A stretch of 22,656 nucleotides of DNA from an uncultured Coriobacteriaceae bacterium (GCA_900550385.1 URRZ01000026.1:1-22656); one strand, 5' to 3'; shown: positions 8,414-15,453, numbered from the stretch's first letter. Program-made: numbers and translations. Notes: generated from the sequence alone by a model not told the origin.

Positions 8414-9100
8414 TTGGAACGCATAGGCGTGATCTTCGATTGCGACGGGACGCTGATCGACTCCATGGGGGTGTGGCGCGAGCTCGAGGAGGAGATGGCC
8501 CGCCGCGCCGGCGCGGCGCTTGCCCCCGCCGATATCGAGCTGATCAACACGCTCACCATCCCCGAAAGCGGGCGCTATTTCCACGAGCGCTTCGGGCTGG
8601 GGTCTTCCAGCGAGGAAGTGGTGGGCATGATGAACGACTTCATCCTAGGCTACTACCGCGATCGCGCCGAGGCGCGCCTCGGCGTAATGGACTTCATCGA
8701 CGCGTTGGCGCAGCGCGGCGTCGCGATGACCGTGGCGTCTTCGAGCCCCCAGGCCTATCTGCAAGCGGGACTGAAGCGGACGGGCATCGCCCCGTACATG
8801 GACGCGATCGTGTCGGTGGATGATGTGGGGAAACCGAAGCGCGAACCCGACGTCTACGACCATGCCCGCGCGATCATGGGGACATCCCTTGCCGCCACCT
8901 GGGGATTCGAGGATTCCATCTACGCGGTGCGCACGCTCGTCCGCGCGAATTACGGCGTGGTCGGCGTGTACGACCGCGATGACTCCGGCACGTGGGACCA
9001 GCTTGAGGCGGAGGCGTCGTTCGCCATCCGCAGCTTCGAAGACCTCTCCGCCGACGCGTTCATCGAGCAGGCGCGGATGCGCGCGAGCCGCTGCGCGTAA
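8414..9100 (+). CDS. HAD-superfamily phosphatase / phosphoglucomutase-like hydrolase
   Basis: The 228-residue protein has all four HAD motifs: DCDGTL with nucleophile Asp9 and acid/base Asp11, Ser109 in TVASSSP, Lys140 in GKPKREPDVY, and the acidic pair Glu166-Asp167 in FEDS. A helical cap between motifs I and II places it in subfamily IA, near beta-phosphoglucomutase and phosphoglycolate phosphatases. The substrate cannot be read from the sequence. The frame is open to 8321, but the TTG at 8414 is chosen because GGAAGGGG lies 5 bp upstream and the conserved strand IGVIFDCDG starts there. The upstream extension would be encoded by the hairpin. It converges with the small minus-strand genes that follow. 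Confidence 0.85.
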   Translation: MERIGVIFDCDGTLIDSMGVWRELEEEMARRAGAALAPADIELINTLTIPESGRYFHERFGLGSSSEEVVGMMNDFILGYYRDRAEARLGVMDFIDALAQRGVAMTVASSSPQAYLQAGLKRTGIAPYMDAIVSVDDVGKPKREPDVYDHARAIMGTSLAATWGFEDSIYAVRTLVRANYGVVGVYDRDDSGTWDQLEAEASFAIRSFEDLSADAFIEQARMRASRCA

Positions 9101-9101
9101 G

Positions 9102-9124
9102 CTCGGCGCCTAACGGGCGCCGAG
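9102..9124. terminator. Short GC hairpin between convergent genes
   Basis: CTCGGCGCC (9102-9110) and GGCGCCGAG (9116-9124) form a 9-bp stem with loop TAACG, directly after the HAD gene. It overlaps the stop codon of the small minus-strand ORF. It could serve both convergent transcripts. T-tracts are weak on both sides. Confidence 0.5.
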
Positions 9125-9220
9125 GGTGCGTTTGGCCACCTCGCCCGGCGATGCAGGGCCGATGTCCGCCTGCGAGCGTTCGGACGCGCCGAGCGCTTTG
9201 CGGACGCGCTGCGGGGTCAT
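9110..9220 (-). CDS. Possible 36-residue ORF overlapping the stop of the upstream small gene
   Basis: An ATG at 9220 overlaps the TGA of the 74-residue ORF as ATGA, the classical arrangement for coupled translation. The ORF runs 36 codons to TAG at 9110-9112. The predicted peptide begins MTPQRVRKALGASERSQADI and has the make-up of a soluble, Arg/Ala-rich protein. There is no recognised domain. Because it is so short and lies in high-GC sequence, chance is a real alternative. An alternative view is that the two small frames were once one gene separated by a frameshift. Confidence 0.3.
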   Translation of the reverse strand: MTPQRVRKALGASERSQADIGPASPGEVAKRTLGAR

Positions 9221-9441
9221 TCCCACGGATCGCGCTCGAACAGCGGGCGCTCTTCGCGACGATCGGAATAGGGGTCGTACCCGTCGTCGTCCTCGTTCTC
9301 GGCGCGGATGTTGGGATCGCCCGCGCCCGCCGACGGCGAATCGGGGCGATCGGGGGCGCCGCCCGCAGGCGAGCCTGCCCCTTCCCCTTGCGGCTTCACG
9401 GGCGTATACGTCGGTTTCAGCGTGTAGTTCCTGTCGACCAT
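9217..9441 (-). CDS. Small acidic, Pro/Gly-rich hypothetical protein (74 aa)
   Basis: The 74-residue product starts MVDRNYTLKPTYTPVKPQ. A Gly/Ala/Pro/Asp-rich middle and a strongly acidic segment (ENEDDDGYDPY) follow, and it ends REERPLFERDPWE. It has no Cys, no membrane segment and no fold signature, and is probably largely disordered. A GAGGTG ribosome-binding site stands 7 bp before the ATG on the minus strand, which supports translation. It lies downstream of metA on the same strand, separated by a palindromic element that may end the metA transcript. No function can be given. Confidence 0.55.
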   Translation of the reverse strand: MVDRNYTLKPTYTPVKPQGEGAGSPAGGAPDRPDSPSAGAGDPNIRAENEDDDGYDPYSDRREERPLFERDPWE

Positions 9442-9461
9442 GCCAATGCACCTCGCTGGGA

Positions 9462-9490
9462 TGAGAAAAATCCTCCGCCCCTTTTTCTCA
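9462..9490. repeat. Short palindromic element, TGAGAAAAA...TTTTTCTCA type
   Basis: Arms TGAGAAAAA (9462-9470) and TTTTTCTCA (9482-9490) flank a CCTCCGCCCC-like centre. It lies 15 bp beyond the 3' end of metA on the minus strand, where its U-tract side could terminate metA mRNA. The same sequence, apart from one extra base, forms each arm of the double element at 15386-15453. Confidence 0.8.
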
Positions 9491-9505
9491 TTCCCCGCTG
9501 CGGAG

Positions 9506-10462
9506 CTATGCTCCGGCGCGCTCGTCGTTGCCTTCGGTGGCCTCCTCGCCCACGCGGTTGATGTCGTAGGGCGTGGTCTGGTACACGTAGTAGTTCAGCC
9601 AGTTCGTGTAGAGCAGCTGCGCCTCGGCGCGCCATGTGCTGTAGGGCTCGGCCTCGGGGTCGTCGCCGGGGAAGTAGTGGCGCGGCAGCGGCATGTCCAT
9701 GCCCTTGGCGATGTCGCGGCGGTATTCGGCCATGAGCGTGTCGGTGTCGTACTCGGGGTGGCCGAACACGAAGAAGTTGCGGCTGTCGGTGCTCTTGGCG
9801 ATGTAGACGCCCGCCTCGTCGGATGTGGCGATGAGCTCCAGGTCGGGATGCTTCTCGATGTCCTCCGCGTGCACCTCGGTGTGGCGGGAGTGCGGTGCCA
9901 TGAAGCGGTCGTTGAACCCGCGCACCAAAGGCGAGGAGGGCTTCACCAGCTCGTGCTCGAACACTCCGAACAGCTTCTGCGGCAGCTCGAACTTCGGCAC
10001 GCCGTAGTGGTGGTAGATGCCCGCTTGCGCGCCCCAGCAGATGTGCAGCGTGGAGTGCACGTTGGTGGCGGCCCAGTCCATGATGCGGCAGAGCTCGTCC
10101 CAGTAGTCCACGTCCTCGAAGTCGAGCAGCTCCACCGGCGCGCCGGTGATGATCATGCCGTCGTAGCGGCGGTCCTTGATCTGGTCGAAGGTGGTGTAGA
10201 ACGTCTCCAGGTGCTGCTCGGACACGTTCTTCGCCTCGTGGCTGGCGGTCTGCAGCAGCTCCACCTCGATCTGCAGCGGGGTGTTGGAGAGCTTGCGCAT
10301 GATCTGCGTTTCGGTGGCGATCTTGGTGGGCATGAGGTTGAGCAGCAGCACGTGCAGCGGGCGGATGTCCTGGTGCATGGCGCGGTATTCCGTCATCACG
10401 AAGATGTTCTCGCCCTGCAGCACTTCGGTTGCGGGCAGCGCGTCGGGGATCCTGATGGGCAT
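9506..10462 (-). CDS. metA: Homoserine O-acetyltransferase (MetA family)
   Basis: MetA-family enzymes acylate homoserine to start methionine synthesis. The 318-residue protein keeps the catalytic set at the standard numbers: Cys142 in LHICWGAQ, His235 and Glu237 in FGHPEYD. Residue 111 is Glu (ITGAPVE), whereas the succinyl-CoA enzyme of E. coli has Gly. In the Bacillus cereus enzyme Glu111 was shown to favour acetyl-CoA, so this is inferred to be an acetyltransferase despite the common name homoserine O-succinyltransferase. The start MPIRIPD is canonical, with AAGGA upstream on the minus strand. It diverges from metY, which uses O-acetylhomoserine, and sits near hom, which supplies homoserine. 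The palindrome at 9462 follows it. Confidence 0.95.
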   Translation of the reverse strand: MPIRIPDALPATEVLQGENIFVMTEYRAMHQDIRPLHVLLLNLMPTKIATETQIMRKLSNTPLQIEVELLQTASHEAKNVSEQHLETFYTTFDQIKDRRYDGMIITGAPVELLDFEDVDYWDELCRIMDWAATNVHSTLHICWGAQAGIYHHYGVPKFELPQKLFGVFEHELVKPSSPLVRGFNDRFMAPHSRHTEVHAEDIEKHPDLELIATSDEAGVYIAKSTDSRNFFVFGHPEYDTDTLMAEYRRDIAKGMDMPLPRHYFPGDDPEAEPYSTWRAEAQLLYTNWLNYYVYQTTPYDINRVGEEATEGNDERAGA

Positions 10463-10521
10463 GATGGCCGTCCTTCTTCGTTGCGTTCCGGGTGCGTCCC
10501 GGCTTGCGATTTCCGTTCGCC

Positions 10522-10530
10522 ATCATAGCA
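10522..10530 (-). promoter_or_regulatory. Candidate extended -10 promoter of metA
   Basis: On the minus strand this reads TGCTATGAT, an extended -10 box, about 60 bp upstream of the metA ATG. No good -35 is seen, which is tolerated by extended -10 promoters. Confidence 0.45.
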
Positions 10531-10569
10531 AAAGGAAGGGTTGGCGGCGGCGGGCTGCGTCATCTCCTG

Positions 10570-10632
10570 CAAATCCGCGACCGAAACGCGCGCCTGGAGG
10601 GCGTTTTCGCGCGTGTTTCGGTCGCGGATTTG
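10570..10632. repeat. 63-nt inverted repeat in the metA-metY intergenic region
   Basis: A perfect 18-bp arm pair (10570-10587 and 10615-10632; arm begins CAAATCCGCGACCGAAAC) is extended inward by GCGCG/CGCGC with one bulged base, leaving a loop of about 16 nt. It has no T-tract. It lies between the divergent metA and metY promoters, so it could be a regulator site, a leader hairpin for either gene, or a dispersed repeat. The remainder of the 406-bp gap holds no credible CDS. Confidence 0.75.
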
Positions 10633-10788
10633 CACGTGGCGGCGAACGCGGGCGGTGCGGGCGGGGAGAGGGCAAAGAATGGGCGAGGAGCGAGCGGGGA
10701 ACACGGGCGGAGATGCGCGCGGCGGCGTTTCGGCGTATTGCTTCGCCGTAAAATATGGGGAGCGCGCGTGATGCAGGTGTTCGCGGCA

Positions 10789-10794
10789 TATAAT
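10789..10794 (+). promoter_or_regulatory. Candidate -10 box of metY
   Basis: A consensus TATAAT lies 75 bp upstream of the metY ATG. The -35 region at 16-18 bp is weak. A second AT-rich patch (TAAAAT) occurs about 40 bp upstream. Confidence 0.45.
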
Positions 10795-10868
10795 GGAGCG
10801 GTTGCAAGCCGCGGAAGCGCGCCGCTCATGCGTGGCTGCCTTCCGAGATCCGATTAAGGAGCGCATCC

Positions 10869-12149
10869 ATGACCCAATCCATCGACACCGTTTGCGTGCA
10901 GGGCGGCTACCAGCCCGAAGACGGCGGCCCGCGCCAGCTGCCCATCTACCAATCCACCACGTGGAAGTACGACACGTCCGAGCATATGGGGCGCCTGTTC
11001 GACCTCGAGGAGGAGGGCTACTTCTACACCCGCCTGCAGAACCCCACCAACGACGCCGTGGCGGCGAAGATCGCGGCGCTGGAGGGCGGCACGGCGGCGA
11101 TGCTCACGTCGTCAGGCCAGGCGGCGAACTTCTTCGCGGTGTTCAACATCGCCGGCTGCGGCGACCACGTGGTTGCCAGCTCCGCGATTTACGGCGGCAC
11201 GTACAACCTGCTGGCGCACACGATGGGCCGCATGGGGCTGGAGTGCACGTTCGTGGATCCGCACTGCACCGACGAGGAGCTGGAGGCGGCGTTCCGCCCC
11301 AACACCAAATGCGTGTTCGGCGAAACCATCGCCAACCCCGCGCTCGCCGTGCTGGACATCGAGCGTTTCGCGAAAGCCGCGCATGCGCACGGCGTGCCGC
11401 TGATCGTGGACAACACGTTCCCCACGCCCATCATGTGCCGGCCGATCGAGTGGGGCGCCGATATCGTGACGCACTCCACCACCAAGTACATGGACGGCCA
11501 TGCCGCCACCGTCGGCGGGGCCATCGTCGATTCCGGCAAGTTCGATTGGGACGCCCATGCCGAGAAGTTCCCCGGCCTCACCACGCCCGACGAGAGCTAC
11601 CACGGCGTCGTCTACACGCAGAAGTTCGGCCTCGCGGGCGCGTTCATCACCAAGTGCACCTCGCAGCTGATGCGCGATTTCGGCTCCATCCAGTCGCCCC
11701 AGCACGCGTTCTTCCTGAACTCCAGCTTGGAGAGCCTGCATCTGCGCATGCCGCAGCATTGCAAGAACGGCTTGGCGTTGGCCGAGCATCTGGCGGGCCA
11801 TCCCAAGGTCGCGTGGGTGCGCCACCCCTCGCTGCCGGGCGATTCCGAGTACGAGCTGGCGCAGAAGTACCTGCCGAACGGCAGCTGCGGCGTGGTGAGC
11901 TTCGCGCCCAAGGGCGGGCGCGCTGCGGCCGAGGTGTTCATGAAGAACCTGAAGATGGCCGCCATCGCCACGCATGTGGCCGATGCGCGCACCTGCGTGC
12001 TGCATCCGGCGAACGCCACGCATCGCCAGATGAACGACGAGGAGCTGGCGGCGGCGGGCATCACGCCCGATCTGGTGCGCCTGAGCTGCGGCATCGAGGG
12101 CACCGAGGACCTCATCGCCGACATCGACCAGGCTCTGGCTGCGATCTAG
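10869..12149 (+). CDS. metY: O-acetylhomoserine sulfhydrylase (MetY type)
   Basis: This PLP enzyme of the Cys/Met metabolism family joins sulfide to O-acetylhomoserine to give homocysteine. The 426-residue length fits MetY rather than the ~380-390 residues of MetB/MetC. Family motifs are YTRLQNPTNDAVAAKIAALEGG near residue 53, the SSGQAAN segment, VDNTFPTP and STTKYMDGH with the PLP lysine at Lys206. AAGGAG stands 8 bp before the ATG. It is divergent from metA, and the Glu111 acetyl-type MetA matches the substrate of MetY. Together with hom this gives a direct-sulfhydrylation path from aspartate semialdehyde to homocysteine. Methionine gamma-lyase is a related alternative but less likely given the context. 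Confidence 0.9.
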   Translation: MTQSIDTVCVQGGYQPEDGGPRQLPIYQSTTWKYDTSEHMGRLFDLEEEGYFYTRLQNPTNDAVAAKIAALEGGTAAMLTSSGQAANFFAVFNIAGCGDHVVASSAIYGGTYNLLAHTMGRMGLECTFVDPHCTDEELEAAFRPNTKCVFGETIANPALAVLDIERFAKAAHAHGVPLIVDNTFPTPIMCRPIEWGADIVTHSTTKYMDGHAATVGGAIVDSGKFDWDAHAEKFPGLTTPDESYHGVVYTQKFGLAGAFITKCTSQLMRDFGSIQSPQHAFFLNSSLESLHLRMPQHCKNGLALAEHLAGHPKVAWVRHPSLPGDSEYELAQKYLPNGSCGVVSFAPKGGRAAAEVFMKNLKMAAIATHVADARTCVLHPANATHRQMNDEELAAAGITPDLVRLSCGIEGTEDLIADIDQALAAI

Positions 12150-12243
12150 GGGAGCGGGATAGGGAAACCCTTCTTTTCGGTCCTGCTGCGATCCGGCGGA
12201 TAGCGGGCGAGGGCTTTCCTCGTTTCGGGAAACGGCCTTTGCG

Positions 12244-12280
12244 AGGCCGGGCGCGCGCTGTTCGCGTCCGGCCTTCCTTT
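12244..12280 (+). terminator. Terminator after metY
   Basis: AGGCCGGGCGCG (12244-12255) pairs with CGCGTCCGGCCT (12263-12274) with one G-U pair, loop 7 nt, followed by TCCTTT. It separates metY from the marR promoter that starts at 12285. Confidence 0.75.
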
Positions 12281-12284
12281 CGCC

Positions 12285-12313
12285 TTGACTAAAGTTTGAC
12301 ATCAAAGTAAAAT
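12285..12313 (+). promoter_or_regulatory. Sigma-70 promoter of the marR-transporter operon
   Basis: TTGACT (12285-12290) and TAAAAT (12308-12313) are separated by 17 bp, a near-consensus vegetative promoter 48 bp before the TTG start of the marR-type gene. The palindromic operator candidates overlap the spacer and the start region. Confidence 0.8.
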
Positions 12314-12335
12314 ACTTCGACATCAAATCATTTGA
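12295..12335. promoter_or_regulatory. Palindromic operator candidates for the MarR-type regulator
   Basis: TTTGACATCAAA (12295-12306) is a TTTGA-NN-TCAAA dyad inside the promoter spacer. TTCGACATCAAA (12316-12327), one base different, lies 21 bp (two helical turns) further on. Overlapping it is a third dyad, TCAAATCATTTGA (12323-12335). Sites of this kind on the promoter of a MarR gene usually mean autorepression. Confidence 0.65.
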
Positions 12336-12360
12336 CGGAAATGGTGAAAAGGGGGTCGGA

Positions 12361-12834
12361 TTGAGCGAAGGCTATGCGCAGGCTCTCTCGCGCACGTTGG
12401 CGCTTTCGAACCATTATCTTATGCTGCAGGTCGAGCGCAGCGGGCTGCGCGGGTTGGCGCCGTCGCACGGCGAGATCTTGGTGCAGCTTTTCGCTTGCGA
12501 GCGAGTGTGCATGTCCGAGCTGTCGCAGCGCATCGCGCGCGATCCGTCCACGGTTACCGCCCTGGTGAAGAAGCTGGTGGCTATGGGGCTTGCCCAAACG
12601 GGGAAAAGCCCGCACGATCGTCGCTCGACGGTGGTGTCGCTCACGGCGAAGGGCCGCGCGCTCAAAGGCGATTTCGACAGGATCTCCGTGCTGCTCGAAT
12701 CGGTCTGGCATGATGGCATCGACGAGGCGGATCTGAAAACGATGATGCGCGTTCTGGAGAAGGTGCGCGGCAATCTGGGCGCGGCGATCGAGGAAGAATC
12801 GGAAAGCGAAGGAGAGTGCGAGGATGAAAACTGA
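12361..12834 (+). CDS. MarR-family transcriptional regulator
   Basis: The 157-residue protein is a winged-helix MarR regulator. The recognition helix region is near residues 50-72 (MSELSQRIARDPSTVTALVKKL) and the wing follows as SPHDRRSTVVSLTAKG, where the DxRS motif is a family hallmark. The first ~25 residues and the C-terminal helix form the dimer interface. It starts with TTG at 12361, preceded by AAAAGGGGG; the upstream ATG at 12341 is out of frame. A short acidic tail (EEESESEGECEDEN) is unusual. Its 3' end overlaps the substrate-binding protein gene by 11 bp, so translation is probably coupled and the regulator very likely controls this transporter operon. The ligand is unknown. Confidence 0.9.
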   Translation: MSEGYAQALSRTLALSNHYLMLQVERSGLRGLAPSHGEILVQLFACERVCMSELSQRIARDPSTVTALVKKLVAMGLAQTGKSPHDRRSTVVSLTAKGRALKGDFDRISVLLESVWHDGIDEADLKTMMRVLEKVRGNLGAAIEEESESEGECEDEN

Positions 12835-13765
12835 AGCGAAGGCGCTTCCGCTGAAAAAGGCGGCGTTGGCCGTCGCGGGCATAGCGGCGGCGTTGCTGCT
12901 GGCGGCGGGGCTGGCGGGCTGCTCGGGCGGCGGCTCCGCCGATGATGCGGCGTCGGGCGGCGGGACGTCCGGCAAGACGCTGACCGTGGCGATGGAGCTG
13001 GCGTACCCGCCGTTCGAGACGCGCGACGAGGCGGGCGACGCCTACGGTATCTCGCCGGCGTTCATGCAGAAGTTCGCCGACGCGTACGGCTACGACCTGG
13101 TCATCGAGAACACGGCGTTCGACGGCCTCATCCCCGCGCTGCAGACCGACAAGGCCGACGCCGTGATGAGCTCGATCACCATCACCGACGAACGCGAGGC
13201 CGAAGTCGACTTCACCGATCCCTATGCGGTGGCGCAGCTGGCCATCCTTGCGAATGCCGATTCGGGCGTCGGCAGCATCGAGGATTTGAACCAGCCCGAC
13301 AAGACCGTGGCGGTGAAGACCGGCTCCACCGGCGACGTGTACGCGACGAAGAACCTGACCAACGCGCAGATCGTGCGCCTCGCCGATGAGAGCGCGTGCG
13401 TGACCGAGGTGGTGCAGGGCCGTGCCGACGGGTTCCTGTACGACCAGCTGACCATCTACCGCAACAACCAGGCAAACCCCGATACGACCGCGGCGGTGTT
13501 CATCCCGTTCCAGGATCCCGAGTACTGGGGCATCGCGGTGGCCGACGGCAACGACGAGCTGCGCATTCAGTTCAACGAGTTCATCGCGCAGTGCAAGCAG
13601 GACGGCACGTTCGAGGAGCTCACCCAGGAGTACTTGGCGGACGAGAAGGCCGCGTTCGACGAGCTGGGCTTCCGCTGGTTCTTCGACTTCGACGATGCGG
13701 ATGTCGGCGCGAGTGACGCTGCCGGTGTCGGCGATGATGCCGCCGCTGCCGAGGACGCCGCATAA
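12824..13765 (+). CDS. Amino-acid-type ABC transporter substrate-binding lipoprotein
   Basis: The 313-residue protein is a family 3 extracellular solute-binding protein, the kind that binds polar amino acids. It has a lipoprotein signal: Lys-containing n-region, hydrophobic segment, and lipobox LAGC with the lipidated Cys at residue 33. The mature domain starts TLTVAMELAYPPFETRDEAG and carries AFDGLIPALQTDKADAVMSS and VAVKTGSTGD, all typical. The last ~25 residues after WFFDFDDADV are Ala/Asp-rich low-complexity sequence, not usual for this family. It overlaps the regulator gene upstream by 11 bp and the permease start by one base (TAATG). Cystine, glutamine or arginine are possible ligands; the sequence does not decide. 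Confidence 0.93.
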   Translation: MKTEAKALPLKKAALAVAGIAAALLLAAGLAGCSGGGSADDAASGGGTSGKTLTVAMELAYPPFETRDEAGDAYGISPAFMQKFADAYGYDLVIENTAFDGLIPALQTDKADAVMSSITITDEREAEVDFTDPYAVAQLAILANADSGVGSIEDLNQPDKTVAVKTGSTGDVYATKNLTNAQIVRLADESACVTEVVQGRADGFLYDQLTIYRNNQANPDTTAAVFIPFQDPEYWGIAVADGNDELRIQFNEFIAQCKQDGTFEELTQEYLADEKAAFDELGFRWFFDFDDADVGASDAAGVGDDAAAAEDAA

Positions 13766-14544
13766 TGGCGAACCCCTTCGTCGCATCCCCGAAGCGTCCG
13801 GCGCCGCCCGCCAAGGCGGTGCTGAACTACCTGATCGTATGCGTGGTGCTGGTCGGGCTGTTCTGGGCGTCGCTGGGCATGGCGGGCATCGCGCTCGATT
13901 TCGACTTCGTGTGGCAGTTCCGCCAACGCATCTGGGACGGCTTCGCGCTGACGGTGGGGCTTTCCGCCGCCAGCTTGGTGGCCAGCCTGGCCATCGGCAT
14001 TCCCGTGGCGGTGGGGCAGGGCAGCCGCATCCTGGCGGTGCGCTACCTGTGCGACGTCTACGTCAAGATCATCCGCGGCACGCCGCTGCTGGCGCAGATC
14101 TACCTGTTCTATTACATCGTGGGGACGGCGTGGGGCGTGGAGAACCGCGTGGTGGCAGGCGTGCTGATACTCTCGGTGTTCTCGGGCGCCTACATCGCCG
14201 AGATCATTCGCGGGAGCCTCTCGTCCATCGACGCCGGACAGCTGGAGGCGGCGCGCGCCTGCGGGTTCACGCGCGCGCAGACGGTGCGCCATATCATCGT
14301 GCCGCAGCTCGTGTCGCGCACGCTTCCGGCGCTCACCGGGCAGTTCGCGAGCATCGTGAAGGATTCGTCGCTTTTGTCGGTGATCGCGGTCATCGAGCTC
14401 ACGCAGACCATGCGCGAGATCACGGCGACCAACTTCAACCTGTTCGGCGGCTACCTGTTCCTGGCGGCGGTGTATCTGTGCCTGACGCTGCCCATCATGT
14501 TCGTCAGCAAGCGCTTCGAGAAGAGGCTGGACTATGAGCATTAG
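13765..14544 (+). CDS. Amino-acid ABC transporter permease
   Basis: The 259-residue inner-membrane protein belongs to the HisM/GlnP-type permeases. A first membrane helix at about residues 20-42 (VLNYLIVCVVLVGLFWASL) is followed by the TM core beginning FALTVGLSAASLVASLAIGI. The cytoplasmic EAA loop, which docks the ATPase, is near 165-185 (QLEAARACGFTRAQTVRHII). A GTPLLAQIYLFYY segment is typical of the family. Its ATG shares a base with the stop of the binding-protein gene. The ATPase gene follows after 96 bp. It probably works as a homodimer. Confidence 0.94.
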   Translation: MANPFVASPKRPAPPAKAVLNYLIVCVVLVGLFWASLGMAGIALDFDFVWQFRQRIWDGFALTVGLSAASLVASLAIGIPVAVGQGSRILAVRYLCDVYVKIIRGTPLLAQIYLFYYIVGTAWGVENRVVAGVLILSVFSGAYIAEIIRGSLSSIDAGQLEAARACGFTRAQTVRHIIVPQLVSRTLPALTGQFASIVKDSSLLSVIAVIELTQTMREITATNFNLFGGYLFLAAVYLCLTLPIMFVSKRFEKRLDYEH

Positions 14545-14640
14545 AGGATGCGGCGACGGGCATGCGCCTGGCGGGGCCGCGCGGTTCGCCGTGCCGGTTC
14601 GCCGAGCGCGACGGCGGGATGCGATCGAAGGAGGCGTTTC

Positions 14641-15375
14641 GTGCGCATCGAGATGAAGGGCCTTGCGCGTTCGTTCGATGGCAAGACGGTGCTCGATGGG
14701 ATCGACTTCGACGACGACGTGTCGACGTTGGCGATCATCGGGCCTTCGGGCGGCGGCAAGTCGACGCTGCTGCGCATTCTGGGCGGCCTTCTGCCGGCGA
14801 CTGCGGGAGAGGTGCTGGTGGATGGTGCGCCCGTGCCACGCGACGAGGCCGGGCTCGCTCGCTATCGTGCGACGCTGGGGTTCGTGTTCCAAGATGGCGG
14901 CTTGTTCCACCACCTGAGCGCGCACGACAACATCGCGCTGCCGCTTCGCGTGGTGCACGGCGTGCCGGACGCCGAGGCGGACGAGCGCGCCGAGGAGCTG
15001 CTGGCGCGGTTCGGGCTGGCGGGCGAGGGCGGCAAGCGTCCCGCGCAGCTTTCCGGCGGCCAGCGCCAGCGCGTGGCGATCGCGCGTGCGGTGGCGGCGC
15101 GTCCGCGGATGCTGCTGCTCGACGAGCCGACGAGCGCGCTCGATCCGGAATACACGACCGACGTGCTCGATCTGCTGCGCGATCTGAAAGACGAAGGAAC
15201 GCACTTCGTCGTGGTGACGCACGAGATGGGCTTCGCGCGCCATGCCTGCGACAAGGTGGCGTTCCTGTGCGACGGCAAGCTGCTCGAGCACGGCGAGAGC
15301 GCGCGGGTGTTCGGCGATCCGCAAACGCCGGAGCTGCGGCGGTTCCTCAGCCGCCTGCTGGAATGGAGCGTGTGA
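14641..15375 (+). CDS. Amino-acid ABC transporter ATP-binding protein
   Basis: The 244-residue ATPase has Walker A GPSGGGKST (residues 34-42), Q-loop Gln84, signature LSGGQRQR (137-144), Walker B MLLLDEP (157-163) and H-loop His194. This is the polar amino acid transport (GlnQ/HisP) type. The frame is open to 14548, but the GTG at 14641 is chosen: AAGGAGG lies 6 bp upstream and RIEMKGLARSF is the normal N-terminus. The 96-bp gap to the permease gene is longer than the other junctions of the operon. The gene is followed by the large double palindrome, which may reduce readthrough to the ATP-grasp gene. Confidence 0.95.
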   Translation: MRIEMKGLARSFDGKTVLDGIDFDDDVSTLAIIGPSGGGKSTLLRILGGLLPATAGEVLVDGAPVPRDEAGLARYRATLGFVFQDGGLFHHLSAHDNIALPLRVVHGVPDAEADERAEELLARFGLAGEGGKRPAQLSGGQRQRVAIARAVAARPRMLLLDEPTSALDPEYTTDVLDLLRDLKDEGTHFVVVTHEMGFARHACDKVAFLCDGKLLEHGESARVFGDPQTPELRRFLSRLLEWSV

Positions 15376-15385
15376 TGAGAAGAAG

Positions 15386-15453
15386 TGAGAAAAAGGGGCG
15401 GAGGTTTTTCTCATTTTGGACAAAGTGAGAAAAACCTCCGCCCCTTTTTCTCA
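15386..15453. repeat. Double palindromic element: two inverted copies of the TGAGAAAAA...TTTTTCTCA unit
   Basis: Two perfectly complementary 28-nt arms (15386-15413 and 15426-15453) face each other across TTTTGGACAAAG, whose ends can also pair, giving a hairpin of about 32 bp with a loop of about 4 nt. Each arm is itself a smaller palindrome (TGAGAAAAA, 10-nt GC centre, TTTTTCTCA). The element starts 11 bp after the ATPase stop and ends 17 bp before the ATP-grasp start. It could be a transcript processing or attenuation site within the operon. Confidence 0.9.

Noticed and set aside
9440..10528. 362-codon plus-strand frame opposite metA
   Set aside because: Exactly antisense to a textbook MetA with all catalytic residues; its Val/Ala/His-rich translation has no domain.
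14533..14655. Small ORF starting at the end of the permease gene
   Set aside because: It has no own ribosome-binding site, overlaps the ATPase start in another frame and its peptide has no features.
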